In this document: positions 45,882 to 57,504 of the stretch, one piece after another
How positions within the stretch are numbered: position 1 is the first letter of the stretch
How the letters are laid out: each line of letters starts with the position of its first letter
DNA from: Lolium rigidum
Taxonomy: Eukaryota > Streptophyta > Magnoliopsida > Poales > Poaceae
Assembly (NCBI RefSeq): GCF_022539505.1
Contig: NC_061513.1
Location: 352,513,696-352,577,695, forward strand
Length of the DNA: 64,000 nt
Direction: 5' to 3'
Translations under genes and position numbers: made by a program
The notes under the pieces: generated by a model
Told to the model about the DNA's origin: nothing
Database searches by the model: none
The model's input: the letters and a program-made list of their open reading frames with translations, nothing else

Positions 45882-48665
45882 GACCAAACTACCATGAAGG
45901 AGGCCCCAACGGTACCGTCGGGGATGGAGCGGAAGCTGGGCATGCTGGGCAGGCCGGTGATCACCCCAACGGGTTTTTTGGTGATGGGGTTTTTCGTGCC
46001 GGGGCGGGAAGGCAGGGCTGTGGGAGGAGGAAATCGCCAATATCATGGATTTCAAAACCGTGGGGATCCTCAAAGAAACAATGGATACAATGGTAACTAC
46101 AATGCTCGCCGCTTCCCTGCAAATAATCTTTCGAATTCTCGGGTTGGACATGGTAATAGCAGGTATGCCGCTAGTGCTTCTGGGCTTTTCGAGTTTCAGC
46201 AGAGGATGGTTACGGAGGCTGCGGAGACCTTTGCTCGGCAATTGGCTGAATGTCCTGAGCTTTTGCAGCCGGCAGGTCAGCAAGACGTACAGAAGCAAAC
46301 AGCTCCGCCTGTGTATACGGTGGTGCGACAGCCAGGGTTGGTCAGACCAATGCCGGTGCCAACATGGAATAGTGGCATGGGACAAGCGCAGTAGTAGAAT
46401 ACAAAGAGGGCCGAAGACGTTCTATTACAGGTGGCTGGTTGTGCAACTAGTGATCTTGTGAATGATAATTTAACTGAGGACGAGTTCATCGCAGCTACAA
46501 AGAAGAAAGGGCCTAGTTGCTTTCGTTGTCGGAAGGTGGACCATTTTTTGACTGATTGTGAGGCACTACTGTGTGATTGCTGTTAGAGACCTGAGCATGC
46601 TACAAAGGAGTATCCACTGCTTAGGGCTCCTAGGCCATGGCTTTCGATGTATGGTATGGGGCATCCGGACCTGGCTTTTTGGGAACTCCCTCTATCTTCT
46701 TCAATTAGGCCACGGGTGGAGAATACTAGGCTTGGTAGGGTGGAGGTGTCTGGTGGTTCTCTTTCTGTTCAACAATTGATCACTCACTTGCAGTGGATAG
46801 TTCCTGACCCGCAGTATCTGTGGGAAGTGCAACAAATGGAAGAAGGGGTGTTCAAAGTAAATTTTCCGAGTAAAAATTAGTTGGTAAGGGTGCAGCATTT
46901 TGGTAGATTTCATGTGCCTGATTCAACCATTATTCTGTCTTTTGATGTTTGGAAGAAGGAGGTTCAGCCGGCTTGGGTACATGAAGATGTGTGGGTGAGG
47001 GTGTGTGGCCTACCACCGAAAGCTCTTGATGATTATTTAGCTCTTTGGGCGCTTGGCGATGTTTTTGGTAAAACTTTGGACATTGATATATCTTTTACAA
47101 GACAATATAATGTTCTCTGTATGCTCATCACTTGCTTGGATACTACCCTCATTCCTGAATCTTGGGATCTGAAAATAAAAAAAAGAGTTTTTCCGTTTGA
47201 GGTTTGAGGTGGAAGGAGAAAAAGTTATGAATAACATGAATGTTTCGATGTCAGAGGCTCCTGGTGATGGGGGAGATGATGATTCCCATTCTAATACCCA
47301 TGAAAAGCCAAGGGGTGCGGATCCTGAATGCAATGTCAAGAGAACAAAGAATGATGGGGAGTTGAATGAGGATAAAGGGGCCTCTAAATCTCCTCAAAAT
47401 TCCAATACTAAAACTGTGGATATGCACATGATGAAACATGCATCTGTTGGGGGACTAGAGAATAAGTCCAGTTTTATACCGAAAACCAATTCTGCACCAA
47501 GGTATGATGATGCATATTTTGGTTTTGATAAAATATGTATTAGTCCTAAATGTTTATTTCATTCTTTTAATGCGGTCATGAATGTTTTCAGTGGAGATGA
47601 GCCGGTTCATGATCACGGTATGGTGTATGTGCCACAATCGGTGATCACTGGCGGGGAAGAGCGACGTACGACGACCACTGGCGGTGAACATCGAGGTACG
47701 TCGATCACCGGCGTGCATGGTTCCCGCTCCCCAAAGCATGCAGGGGCAGGCCGTGCGGTGATGGAAGCCGCTGTCACTCCGCCCAGGCCAAGTGGCCCAG
47801 CTGCGGCGACGAGCAGGCCTGCTGCCACATGGGCGACTAACATGGCGGTGACGACCAGCAGGCCATTGCCGGCCACGCCTTGCAGCCCAAGTGTGCTAGT
47901 GGGCGGCTCGGACCTTCCCAAGCCTGGTATGCATGGTGTGGCGACTACCATGCAGATGGCCACGTCGATCAAGTCGACGTGGATCAACATATCAAACTCG
48001 CCTATGTCTCCTATGCAAGACAAGGTAAATGTTGCACCAAAAATGCCGGATTTCATATGTTCATAATTCATCCCAACGAAGTATGTTTGATAAACAGGGT
48101 ATGTGTACCCATGGGATGAGAATGGAGAAGAACAAAATATTATCCAAGGATCAGATTGTGGATTTCTGTGGTATTAAAGAGGAGGCATTTCGGGGGGTGC
48201 GGTCGAGTGGACGACTACGAACCTAACCAAATTATAATGCAACACAATTGGAGGGCGACGATGGTGGCTCAAAAAGGTGATGCAATGTCTGTGATTGTTA
48301 AGCCTAATACACAACGTACTACTTTATCCTCATTTTCAGATGATCAAATTCTTGAGCATGCTACTTCGTTGGGAGTGTCTTTGAGAAAGTCAAATTCTGA
48401 AAGTATTGCTACAGCTAAGTTAATTTTAGACACTGAAAAAGCGCGTACTTTAACTATGTTAGAGAAGAAAAATCAAATGCCTAATGAGAATGATTTGGTC
48501 TCGTCTTGTTTGGTAGTATCTAGAGCCTCCAATCTATGTGCGGATTTGGAGAATGAGGAGGATTTCGATGGAGATGAACTAGGTCGAGCTACTCCCCCTG
48601 TCGTCAAAGAGAAAAAGAAAAGGCGTAAAAAGTCGTATGATAAAAAGGAATGTGCGGAGGAGTAA
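45882..48665 (+). pseudogene. LINE 1 ORF1, 3' part: zinc knuckles and DUF4283-like domain
   Basis: It opens with Gly/Asn-rich text (to about 46,200), then a helical 'FEFQQRMVTEAAETFARQLAE' stretch and a stop at 46,392-46,394. A CCHC knuckle, CFRCRKVDHFLTDC, lies at 46,519-46,560; a second CCHC with a stop codon inside follows at once. A DUF4283-like domain spans about 46,650-47,200 ('VQHFGRFHVPDSTIILSFDVW', 'VWVRVCGLP'). A Ser/Thr/Pro-rich tail runs to 48,066, and a Lys-rich end ('KEKKKRRKKSYDKK') to 48,665. Plant L1 ORF1 proteins of this type bind element RNA. Several stops and frameshifts make it non-functional. Confidence 0.65.
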
Positions 48666-48695
48666 TCATATTAGTATTAAGACTTCGAAATCATA

Positions 48696-51600
48696 ATGCA
48701 TAAACTAAGAGGAATTACGTGGAATAGTGAGGGATTCAAGGACCCAGGAAAACACTTGTTTGTTAAAGAATCCATTAGGGAGTATGACCTGGATTTTATA
48801 GCTTTGTTAGAGACGGGGCGGTCTAATTTTGCAATACCTTTTCTTAGAAAACTTTATGCGGGTAAGATTTTTGAATGTTTTTGCTTGCCACCAGATGGGA
48901 GGTCAGGGGGATCCTTGTAGGTACTAACACCATGACTTTGAAAGTTAATAAAGTGGAAATGGGGGATTTTTGTGTTAAATTGTCGGTCAAATCTAAATCT
49001 GATGGCTTCGAATGGTTGTTGGTGCCGGTGTATGGGGCGGCACAAGATAAACATAAACATGAGTTTCTTTCCAAATTGGTTAGGATGTGTGATTCTAAAA
49101 CCTTACCAATGCTTCTGGCTGGAGATTTTAATATTCTAAGGCGACCAGAGGATAAAAGTAATGATAATTTTAATCCTCGTTGGCCGTTTATTTTTAATGC
49201 ACTCATTGAAAATTTAAATTTAAGAGAGATTATGTTGTCTGGGAGACAATATACATGGGCTAGCAGAAGATCAACACCTACATATGAAAAATTGGATAGA
49301 GTACTTTCTAGTGTAGAATGGGAACATAAGTTTCCTTTGGCATCGGTCCAGGCTTTGACTAGATCTGGATCGGATCATACACCGTTGCTGATTGACACTA
49401 GTTGCCAGACATACATTGGAAATAAGACGTGTTTCTCATTCGAATTGTCTTGGTTTGAACAAGAATGATTTTATGATTTGATTGTAGCCGAATGGGCTGC
49501 AGGTCATGTTGGGAAAACCCCAATCCAAACTTGGCATAATAAAATTAGACATTTGAGGAGATTTTTAAGGGGTTGGGCAAAAAATTTATGTGGGAGGTGC
49601 AAAAAAGAAAAATAATGACTTTTACTTATCATTGATGCTCTGGACATCAAAGCAGAAACTATACCGCTGTCAGCGGATGAGCGAAAGGAGTTAAAATTGG
49701 GTAATGATAAATTAAATAAATTACGCCGGGAAGAAGAGTTGAAATGGCGCAAAGAGCTAAAGTCAAATATATTCAAGAAGGGGGGGACAATACTAAATAA
49801 TTTCACCTCATTGCAAATGGTAAACATAGGAAAAAGAAAATTAATCAATTGGAGCAAGAGGAAGGGACTATTGCGGGAGAGGAAAATTTAAAAGTTTACA
49901 TTACGGAGTATTATAAAAATTTGTTTGGAGAACCGGCCCCCAATTCAGTTGCTTTGGATGAGGAAAGAATCGAGGATATTCCGCAATTGTCCGCGGATGA
50001 GAATAGCCTTTCGATTGCTGACTTCTCGATGGAGGAGGTTCGTAAGGCTGTTTTTCAGATGGAACATAACAAATCTCCGGGCCCTGATGGCTTCCCCGCT
50101 GAATTTTACCGGCAATGTTGGGAAGTGATCAAATTGGAGCTAATGGCTTTATTTGAGTGCTTCCAAAAAGGGGGGTTGCCTTTGTATAAACTTAACTTTG
50201 TACTTATAAAGTTGCTCCCCAACAAGGAAAATGCGACACAAATTTAGCTATATAGGACGATTTGCTTGTTGAATGTTAGTTTCAATTTTTTTACTAAAGT
50301 GGTGACATACAAGTTTTCTGATGTAGCACAAAAAGTTATTAGACCAACACAGACAGCTTTCATTCCAGGGAGACACATATTAGAAGGAGTGGTGGTTCTT
50401 TATGAGACTATACATGAATTGCATAGGAAAAAACTAGATGGGGTGATTTTTAAAATTGATTTCGAAAAAGCATACGATAAAGTTAAATGGCCATTCCTGC
50501 AACAGGCTTACGAATGAAAGGTTTTGATCCAGTTTGGTGTGATAGGATAAAACATTATGTTCAAGGCGGGAGTGTGGGAATTAGGGTCAATGATTATATT
50601 GGGCATAATTTCCAAACTAAGAAAGGTTTGAGGCAAGGTGACCATCTGTCTCCAATTGTTTTTAATATTGTGGCGGATATGTTAGCCATTATGATTGCAA
50701 GAGCGAAGGAGGATGGAAAAGTTAGGGGATTGATACCACATTTGATTGACGGTGGAATCTCTATTCTCCAATATGCTGATGACACAATTTTTTTTTCTGG
50801 AACATGATATTGCAAAAGCGATCAATATGAAGTTGATATTGTGTATCTTTGAATTAAAAATCAACATTCATCAGAGTGAAATTTTCTGTTTTGGAAAGGC
50901 TACAGATATGGAACACCAGTATAGAAATATCTTTGGGTGTTAGTCTGGATCCTTACCTTTTAAATATTTGGGAATCCCTGGACAGGGTGTTTCTGCACCC
51001 AGGTGCATATGCACCCTTTATTTGAAATGCATGTTAAATATATTTAAAAATGTTAAAAAATACAAACAAAAATTCTTTGTGTATACCTTGACATGTTACG
51101 TGCTCATAAAGTTGTTTCAGCAAAAACCGATATGTTTTGTGCCCTGTGCAAAAAACACAAATTTTTTGTGCTAAAATAGTCTATTTCTCGAATCATTGTT
51201 TGTCTTTTTTACACAGGATACAAAAATTGTCAGTTTCATGTGAAACTTTACGCGCACACATAGAACATATCTCTCTACATGTTAATTTTTTCCCTAATTT
51301 TTTTTGATTTTTGAAATATGTTTTATACATATAGGGTGCATATGCACCCGAGATCAGTTTTGGTTTTCCGGGAATCCCTATACATTATAGAACTCTAAGA
51401 AATGCCGAGTGGAACCCCATTGAGTGTCGTTTTGCTTCTAAGTTAGGCTCTTGGCATAGCAAAATGCTCTTGTACGGTGATAGGTTGGTGTTGATTAATT
51501 CTGTACTCACGAGTTTACCTATGTTTATGCTTTCCTCTTTGGAAATCCCAGTTGGAGTTCGGAAGAGACTACACTATTATCGATCTAATTTCTTTTGGCA

Positions 51601-52750
51601 ATCTGATGAAAATAAAAAGAAGTATAGATTATCCAAATGGAATATTATTTGTAGACCTAAGGATCAAGGGGAGCTTGGTATTGAGGTACTTGAACTAAAG
51701 AATAAGTGTTTACTTAGCAAAATGTTGTTTAAACTCCAATCTGAGAAGGGTATGTGGCAGCAACTGTTATTTAATAAATACTTAAAAAACAAAACACTAG
51801 CTCAAGTTGAACCTAAACCAACAGATTCGCCATTTTAGAAAGGGCTTATGCATGTTAAGAATGACTTCTTTAAGAGAGGGTACTTTAAAATAGGAGATGG
51901 GACAAGTGTGAGGCTCTGGGAGGATATTTGGATGGGAAACTTGCCTCTTTCCCAATAATATCCTGCTCTTTATAATATTGTGCAACACAAAAATGTTTTG
52001 GTATCAACAGCATTTGACACGGTGCCTATAAATATTTCTTTTAGAAGAGGGCTCAATGATCAAAAATGGTTGCAATGGTTACATCTTTCTCAACGGTTAA
52101 TGACAATTACTTTGACATCAGAATCTGATAAGTTTATTTGGAGACTCACTGATTCTGGAATTTTCTCAGTCAAGACTATGTATCTTGATTTAATGAATGG
52201 GCATACTGTATATCTCAGGAAATATCTATAGAAAATTAAGATTCCACTAAAAATTAAGATTTTCATGTGGTTTCTTAGTAATAAAGTGCTTCTTACCAAG
52301 GATAATCTAGCTAAACGGAAGTGGAATTGGTGTCATAAATGTTGTTTTTGTGATTCTACTGAGACCGTCAACCATTTGTTCATTGCGTGTCCATTTGTTA
52401 AACTGATTTGGCGCATCATTTATTTCTCTTATAATATTCCTCCACCATCCAATGTTACTAATATGTTTGGTAATTGGTTGAATGGAGTACCAAAGATTGA
52501 TAATCAAAAGATTCGCATTGGCGTTTCTGTGATTTGTTGGTCACTATGGACAAGTCGCAATGATACTGGTACTAAGTTTTAGCAGGTTATCCGACGGGCT
52601 GCTCATTGGAGTCAACAATGGACTTCCCTCCTTCTGTTGGAGTTGCGGTAGGATATGGTTACTAGATGCAACCAGATGCTGGTGGTTGCTCAGGACTGCT
52701 TTTTCCAGGCTACTGGGTGGCGGCATCTTAATAGACTAGCCAATGGATAG
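48696..52750 (+). pseudogene. LINE 1 ORF2: endonuclease, reverse transcriptase, zf-RVT
   Basis: The protein would nick target DNA and reverse-transcribe the LINE RNA there. The frame starts at 48,696 (MHKLRGITWNSEG). The endonuclease shows 'AGDFNILR', 'LDRVLSS' and 'SDHTPLLI', with a frameshift near 48,900. RT begins about 49,990 ('NKSPGPDGFPAEFYRQCW') and includes 'QTAFIPGRHI', 'FKIDFEKAYDKVKW' and catalytic YADD at 50,772-50,783. A MITE-like insert splits it at 50,980. After it come 'GDRLVLINSVL', 'FFWQ' and a zf-RVT C-terminus ('CHKCCFCDSTETVNHLFIAC', about 52,330-52,390). Breaks lie near 49,466, 50,247, 50,510, 50,805, 51,836, 51,958 and 52,230. Confidence 0.8.
50980..51369. mobile_element. 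MITE-like insertion in LINE 1 RT
   Basis: About 390 bp separate two copies of GGGAATCCCT (50,970-50,979 and 51,370-51,379) in the middle of the RT motif 'YLGIP'. Removing the insert and one copy restores continuous RT text, so the repeat is a target duplication of about 9-10 bp, suggesting a Mutator-type origin. Subterminal GGTGCATATGCACC occurs at 51,002 and 51,335. The outermost ends are only weakly inverted. It contains no transposase. Confidence 0.7.
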
Positions 52751-52855
52751 CTCTTCTACAAGCCGTGTTTTCTTTTGGTTGATCTTAGTATCAACTTTAC
52801 CTTTTGAATGATTGTAATGGTTGAATTCTGTTGAACTCGTACTTATGGTTAATAA

Positions 52856-52919
52856 AAAGAAGCCGTATGCATCAATTGATGCAGAGGCTGGGGCGATGCT
52901 CCCTTATCGGGAAAAAATG
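52856..52919 (+). repeat. LINE 1 3' terminus
   Basis: GCCGTATGCATCAATTGATG followed by CAGAGGCTGGGGCGATGCTC and a short A run. It matches the tail fragment at 26,296-26,346. The exact end and the LINE target duplication cannot be fixed. Confidence 0.6.
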
Positions 52920-53474
52920 TGATTCCTGCCTAATTTGATTATTCATATTTCTGCGAGATGAGAGCCCAAATCCTATTTGGAAGCTGTAGCAAGCCAAAAA
53001 CCATGAGGGATGAATAAGTGTGGCGAATGTGATCATGAAAAGTTCATAATGAGGTTAGGGAAGCTGTTGCACTTATCTTCTGCTATTTTGTTTCCAGTTA
53101 TAGCTGTTTTACTTTAGGGACTGTTTACTTTACTGGCTGACTTGACTTTGTACTAGTTTTAACTAGCTTGTTCTAACCTTTAGACCCACGTAAGATTCTT
53201 AAATTAGTGAACTATAAGTTTTTCCTCATGTCACTAAATTGTAATAAGTTTCTCCTGAAATGCTTCTCATGGAATGCATAATTTGTTGTTGTGAACTGGT
53301 GATAAACGATACGATATTACTGACAAATTTCTTTTCATTTTTTCCATTAGGCTACCATTTAATGTTTTCACTCTGCACTGACTGCTAAACAGAAAATAGT
53401 TATGAAGCCTCATCCTAAACTAATAATTACAGAACGTACGATTGTACTGCAATGCAGAACTAGGTCCTTCCTTA
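52920..53474. other. AT-rich spacer, no gene seen
   Basis: There is no reading frame, repeat or RNA gene I can support. It may be 3' flanking sequence of the HD-Zip gene remnant. Confidence 0.5.
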
Positions 53475-53564
53475 GGGCCTGCTTGGAATGGCGGTAATAT
53501 TTGTGTGTAATTGTCTCTGCATACTGATGGACACACAAATATTACAACCAATCCGAATAGGCCC
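53475..53564. mobile_element. Tourist-like MITE, 90 bp
   Basis: The ends GGGCCTGCTTGGAATGG and, inverted, GGGCCTATTCGGATTGG are terminal inverted repeats that extend imperfectly for about 35 bases (shared TAATATTTGTGTGT). It is flanked by TTA at 53,472-53,474 and 53,565-53,567, the duplication made by PIF/Harbinger transposases. It would fold into a near-complete hairpin. Confidence 0.8.
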
Positions 53565-53835
53565 TTAGTGTGGATCAATGACTACCAAAAATCAGAATTG
53601 GTAAAAACAACTTGAGTTTGTTCTATTGGATTCAATGTGGCACTGAAGATATGTGAAGTGTTTTAAAATCCTAATGTATCGTTGTGCAGTGAAAATTAAC
53701 AAGCAAAACAAGGTTTTAAATAAAGCACCCATCAAACGAAAAGCAAATGTCAGAATAGCATCCATATTATACCAAATTCACAAGCAAACGCAACAGTATG
53801 GTTACATGGCAGTTGATAATACAACAATAACATAA

Positions 53836-53987
53836 CATAGGTCTGGTTCTTAAACCATTATTACAGGTTTTTGTTACAGGCTGAAAGTTGCAAATAGTAA
53901 AAGAAACATAGCATAGGTCCAGTTCGTAAATCATTATTACAAGTTCTTATTGCTAGATGAAAGTTGCAAATAGTAAAGGAAATATAA
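53836..53987. repeat. Two-copy 76-bp tandem duplication
   Basis: CATAGGTC[TC][GA]GTTC recurs at 53,836 and 53,912, and GAAAGTTGCAAATAGTAAA recurs with the same spacing. The copies have many substitutions, so the duplication is old. No coding. Confidence 0.65.
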
Positions 53988-54052
53988 TTAAATATTGTAG
54001 TAACACTAGGAGAAATGTAGTTGATCTGAACTGATAATTTATCGACACTGAT

Positions 54053-55215
54053 TTACATCCTTGCACTACCATTGCGCCTCCCTTTCCCCCTGTGCAAACA
54101 AGAAGTCGTCATCACCAAATTACTGAGTACCAGGTGAGTACTAGTACATTTGAATAGGAAGAATATTACCTGCTACATTCTAGATGAGACTGGCTGTTGA
54201 TCAAGGACTTTTTGATGGTCGCAATGTTCGCAGACATGAGATCGATGGCAGCAGACACAGACCTAGGATATAGGCCAGTGGCACGGGCGAACTTCAGCAG
54301 AATCTGGAACCCCACGGTTACAAGAGTTTCTCCATCCTCGCCTAGGCCAATGCCACACTGGGTAGACTCGCTGGCAGGGAGGAGGGAGAAGCCGGTAGGG
54401 TAGATGGATACCTTGCTCTCTGCCATATCCCCTGGACTCATGATCTTGTTCATCAGTTGGATGTTGATGGGTGAGTACACAATGTAGCTGTTCTGGAGGA
54501 TCATGATGTTTTCCTTGTTTTCTCTGGCATTCTGATCAATCGCACATATATACTTTAGTTAGTGGAGTGAGATGCCAGATTACTATTAGAAACGATGGAT
54601 CCTGAAGATACTGAAACTAGATGTGTTTGGTACCTTAACATGCAGAATGCAGACAACATCATTAGCTTCTGCACTGCTGGTGACGTGGACTTCCTCCCTC
54701 ACGACACCACCTTTCACCAACACATCCCACTGTGTAAGGTACACATGACATGAGTACATGACTAGCTGCAGAAAGAAGAGAATTGTATGTGCCATGTGTG
54801 TGATTGGAGAGGTAGATCAGAGTATTTTCATCGGTATACCTCTGGACGCATCATGTTGTTCATGAGAGATCAAATGTTGCCCTAAGTGGCATTGGGAGCT
54901 GGAATGATGCGCTCGCAAACACAATTGCGGTGTTGTTGCGGTCATCGTTCCTCCTATGCGCGATCTTGATGTCTTGGTCTGTACCAGTACCGCGCACGAT
55001 GGTCCATATGTCCTCAGGGATGGCGGCAATGCTGTTGATGTAGCTGACGAGCATGCCATTGGCTAGTTTCTTGAGGATCTTCTTCCCCTTTGAGTTGGCT
55101 GAAACAAACCAAGGAGGAAAATTTTGTTTCCATAAAGACATGCCTTCCAGGTAATGTTCAGTTAATTTCATACTATGAAGATCTTTAGATTCCAGTTACC
55201 TCTTAAAGCACTTTT
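54053..55215 (-). pseudogene. HD-Zip class IV (START-domain) transcription factor, 3' gene fragment
   Basis: Reading leftward, plausible exons with GT-AG borders are 55,098-54,840, 54,765-54,634, 54,531-54,170 and 54,089-54,053. They encode the part after START and the C-terminal conserved region of HD-Zip IV factors: 'IVFASASFQLPMPL', 'QWDVLVKGGVVREEV', 'SYIVYSPINIQLMNKIMSPG', 'YPTGFSLLP' and 'LVTVGFQILL'. Such proteins control epidermal and related gene programmes in plant nuclei. The homeodomain, zipper and most of START are absent. A trace of the preceding exon ends at about 55,201 with a GT donor, where LINE 2 begins. The first listed exon needs a one-base change near 54,868 to stay in frame. 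Both defects suggest a pseudogene, although 5' exons could lie beyond the LINE outside the window. Confidence 0.75.
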
Positions 55216-55492
55216 GGTAACATGGAAGGTGTCGCTTTGTTCAGTGCTTTGCACATGGGACAACTAGAATTATTTCGTCTAAATTTTAGTGAAGTAATCT
55301 TGTTACCGAAGGTTAATGAGGCAGAAAGGATTCAACAATATAGACCCATCTGTCTTTTAAATGTCAGTTTCAAGATTTTCACGAAAGTGGCCACCATTAG
55401 ACTTAATACGGTAGCAGATCATGTTGTCGGTCCATCACAGACCGCTTTCATGCAAGGAAGGAATATCCTAGATGGAGTTGCGATTCTGCATG
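55216..55492 (+). pseudogene. LINE 2 ORF2, RT 5' part, before the Gypsy insertion
   Basis: L1-type RT text: 'LFRLNFSEVILLPKVNEAER', 'YRPICLLNVSFKIFTK' and 'GPSQTAFMQGRNILDG', ending at GCATG (55,488-55,492). It resumes at 63,054 after removal of the Gypsy element. The LINE begins inside RT, so it is 5'-truncated, as most LINE copies are, and its start truncates the HD-Zip fragment. Confidence 0.8.
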
Positions 55493-56548
55493 TGATGAGG
55501 ACATCCCTACTACACCACTACCTCCGTCATTGATAAATGAAGATGAACCTGCTGTGAAGCTCAAGTCCGATGAAGTTCGGATTGGACCAATTACAAGGGC
55601 TCGTGCGAAGCTACTTAAACAACAGGTGAACTTGTTTCTAAACGGTACTTTGATTGATGAGAACTTTATACTGCCTAAGTCCTATTACTTATGTATCATC
55701 AGGTATCAAGAGGAGACGAGCGTCGCACGAGGAGTAGAGGAGCAGTTGGACATGAAGACGGACGTCAAGATGGACGTGAAGCTGGACATGGAGCCGGACA
55801 TGAAGATATCTCATGGTCGCGCGAGGGAGGAGCGGGAGGCATGCGCGAGAGGAGAAGACGACGTCCAGGCCGGTCCAGCACCCGGTCCGACCGGCCCCCA
55901 GACCGGCCAGCCCGGTCCCCGGCCCGGTTGACCGGTCGCCAACCGGATATGATGCATCGTACCGGGCAAAAACCGGAAGGTTGCGAAGTTTCCGGTTGCC
56001 GCCCGGTTGACCGGACGCCAGACCGGCCGACCCGGTCCCTGGCCCGGTTGACCGGATTCCAGACCGGATTCGTCCGAGTCTGTCTCGACCAAATCTATTC
56101 TGGGTCGGTTATTCTTGTATCTTTTCGATCAGAACTCGTCCCGGACACCTATATAAGTGCCCAGGACGCCCCCCTAGCTGCTTTAGACCACGTTTAAGAT
56201 AAACCCTAGTTCTTAGTTGATTGCTCTAGCAAAACTATTGAATCTCTACACCATATTGCTTGATATTGTGTAGATCCTGAAAAAAGTCTTGTGTGATCTG
56301 CTGTTCCATTGGGAATTAGATGGTTGCAACTTACCGCTTCGTGGTCGGCGGCTATGTGCGCAAGTGTGTGGAGTTGCGAATATCTTGCAGGGTTGAGAGC
56401 TGTTGCATTGGCGACATGGACCAATCGAGAGATCTCGTTGCGTCATACAAGTTATCAATCACCTCATCGTCGTGTTTCTCCGCTGCCATCACCCCGTGAT
56501 CATCATCACCACCGTTTCTTACTGAGAAGATCGGGCCACCCCTTATCA
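55493..56548 (+). repeat. 5' LTR of right-hand Gypsy element
   Basis: 1,056 bp. The TATA box CTATATAAG is at 56,149-56,157. It carries a GC-rich block (about 55,880-56,060) of repeated CCGGTTGACCGG palindromes, part of which is absent from the 3' LTR. Confidence 0.9.
56149..56157 (+). promoter_or_regulatory. TATA box of right-hand Gypsy 5' LTR
   Basis: CTATATAAG, conserved at 62,649-62,657 in the 3' LTR. The expected transcript starts near 56,185. Confidence 0.6.
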
Positions 56549-56551
56549 TTT

Positions 56552-56564
56552 TGGTATCAGATTT
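56552..56564 (+). other. Primer-binding site of right-hand Gypsy element
   Basis: TGGTATCAGATTT begins four bases after the 5' LTR. It matches the initiator tRNA-Met type over its first ten bases. Confidence 0.75.
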
Positions 56565-57504
56565 CCAGTTTTCCTCGGTAAGCCATCCACAATCCACCCC
56601 ATAGTTGAGTTTTGAGTGTTTTCCTATCCAGAAAAAGCCATAAAAAGTTAGGGTTAGGGTTTGCCATAGCCTTAGATTGCACTAATTTCGAGTTTTAGTT
56701 GATTTTCATAATTGTTTTTGCGTAACTTTTTCTTTTCATCTAGTATTGTTAGGGTTTGTGTTTTCTCTATCATCTAGTTTATCATATTGTGTCAGTTTTT
56801 GTTACTCCGAGTCCACATAGCGTACAGTGTGCGTGTTCCCAACCATAGACACAGCCTTTCGATATAAAGTGACTAGGAACTTCCCCAGAAGAGACTAGTT
56901 TTAGCGCTCGACAGGCTACTCGTTAGGTTATCGGTGCTTTGCATATTTCTGTTGGCCGTATTATCAAGGAATTGTGTCAGAAAATCAAAAAAAAAGAGAA
57001 GATTGAAAAAAAAAGCAAAAAGAGTTACATAGCTACGTGTGTTCTACAAAAAGAAAAATCCAAAAAGAAAAAGTGTTGTGCTAGTTTAATTAAGTGAAGG
57101 CCTAAGTTTACTTTACTGCACCCGTAGTTGAGCAATCTTGTGCCTGTCTCGTTGAGCTTTGCTAGCGTCTCTCTTGTGTATTGCAACCTTTCCCACATAT
57201 AGTTGCATTGCTCCATTATATCGCCTTGTGTGATTATCATTGGTTGTCTACGGTCAGCACTAGAGCTTGTTATTGGTGCAAATAGGTAGCCTACCTACAT
57301 CCCCACATATACCCTGCTTTGTCGTGTGATTTGTTCTTCTACCCTTGATATTCGCTTCGCTACATCCGTGCACTAGTTGTTACTACAAGTGGTAAGCAAC
57401 ACTAATTTACTTTGGAACGGTAAGATTTCCTTTTCTTATCAGTTTTGAGTGAGTTGTGAGAGTACCACCATATATTTTTGATTTAGTGCACTAATCTACT
57501 AACC
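56565..57504 (+). other. Untranslated leader of right-hand Gypsy element
   Basis: About 940 bp of AT-rich leader between primer site and gag, with A-rich runs near 56,985-57,070 and no supportable gene. Long leaders are common in plant Gypsy elements. Confidence 0.5.

Larger units (their letters stand above)
29528..52919 (+). mobile_element. L1-type LINE 1, interrupted by a 16-kb LTR retrotransposon and a MITE-like insert
   Basis: ORF1 text runs up to 29,815, is broken by the element at 29,816-45,876, and resumes at 45,882. ORF2, with endonuclease, RT and a zinc-binding C-terminus, follows to about 52,750, and the 3' end is near 52,919. Removing the inserts leaves about 7 kb of LINE. The LINE's own 5' end is not seen; the first bases abut the LTR fragment at 29,527. 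Multiple stops and frameshifts mark it as dead. Confidence 0.8.

Noticed and set aside
55811..56197. Arg/Pro-rich frames in the 5' LTR of the right-hand Gypsy element
   Set aside because: They translate the CCGG-palindrome block, are truncated in the 3' LTR, and show no domain.
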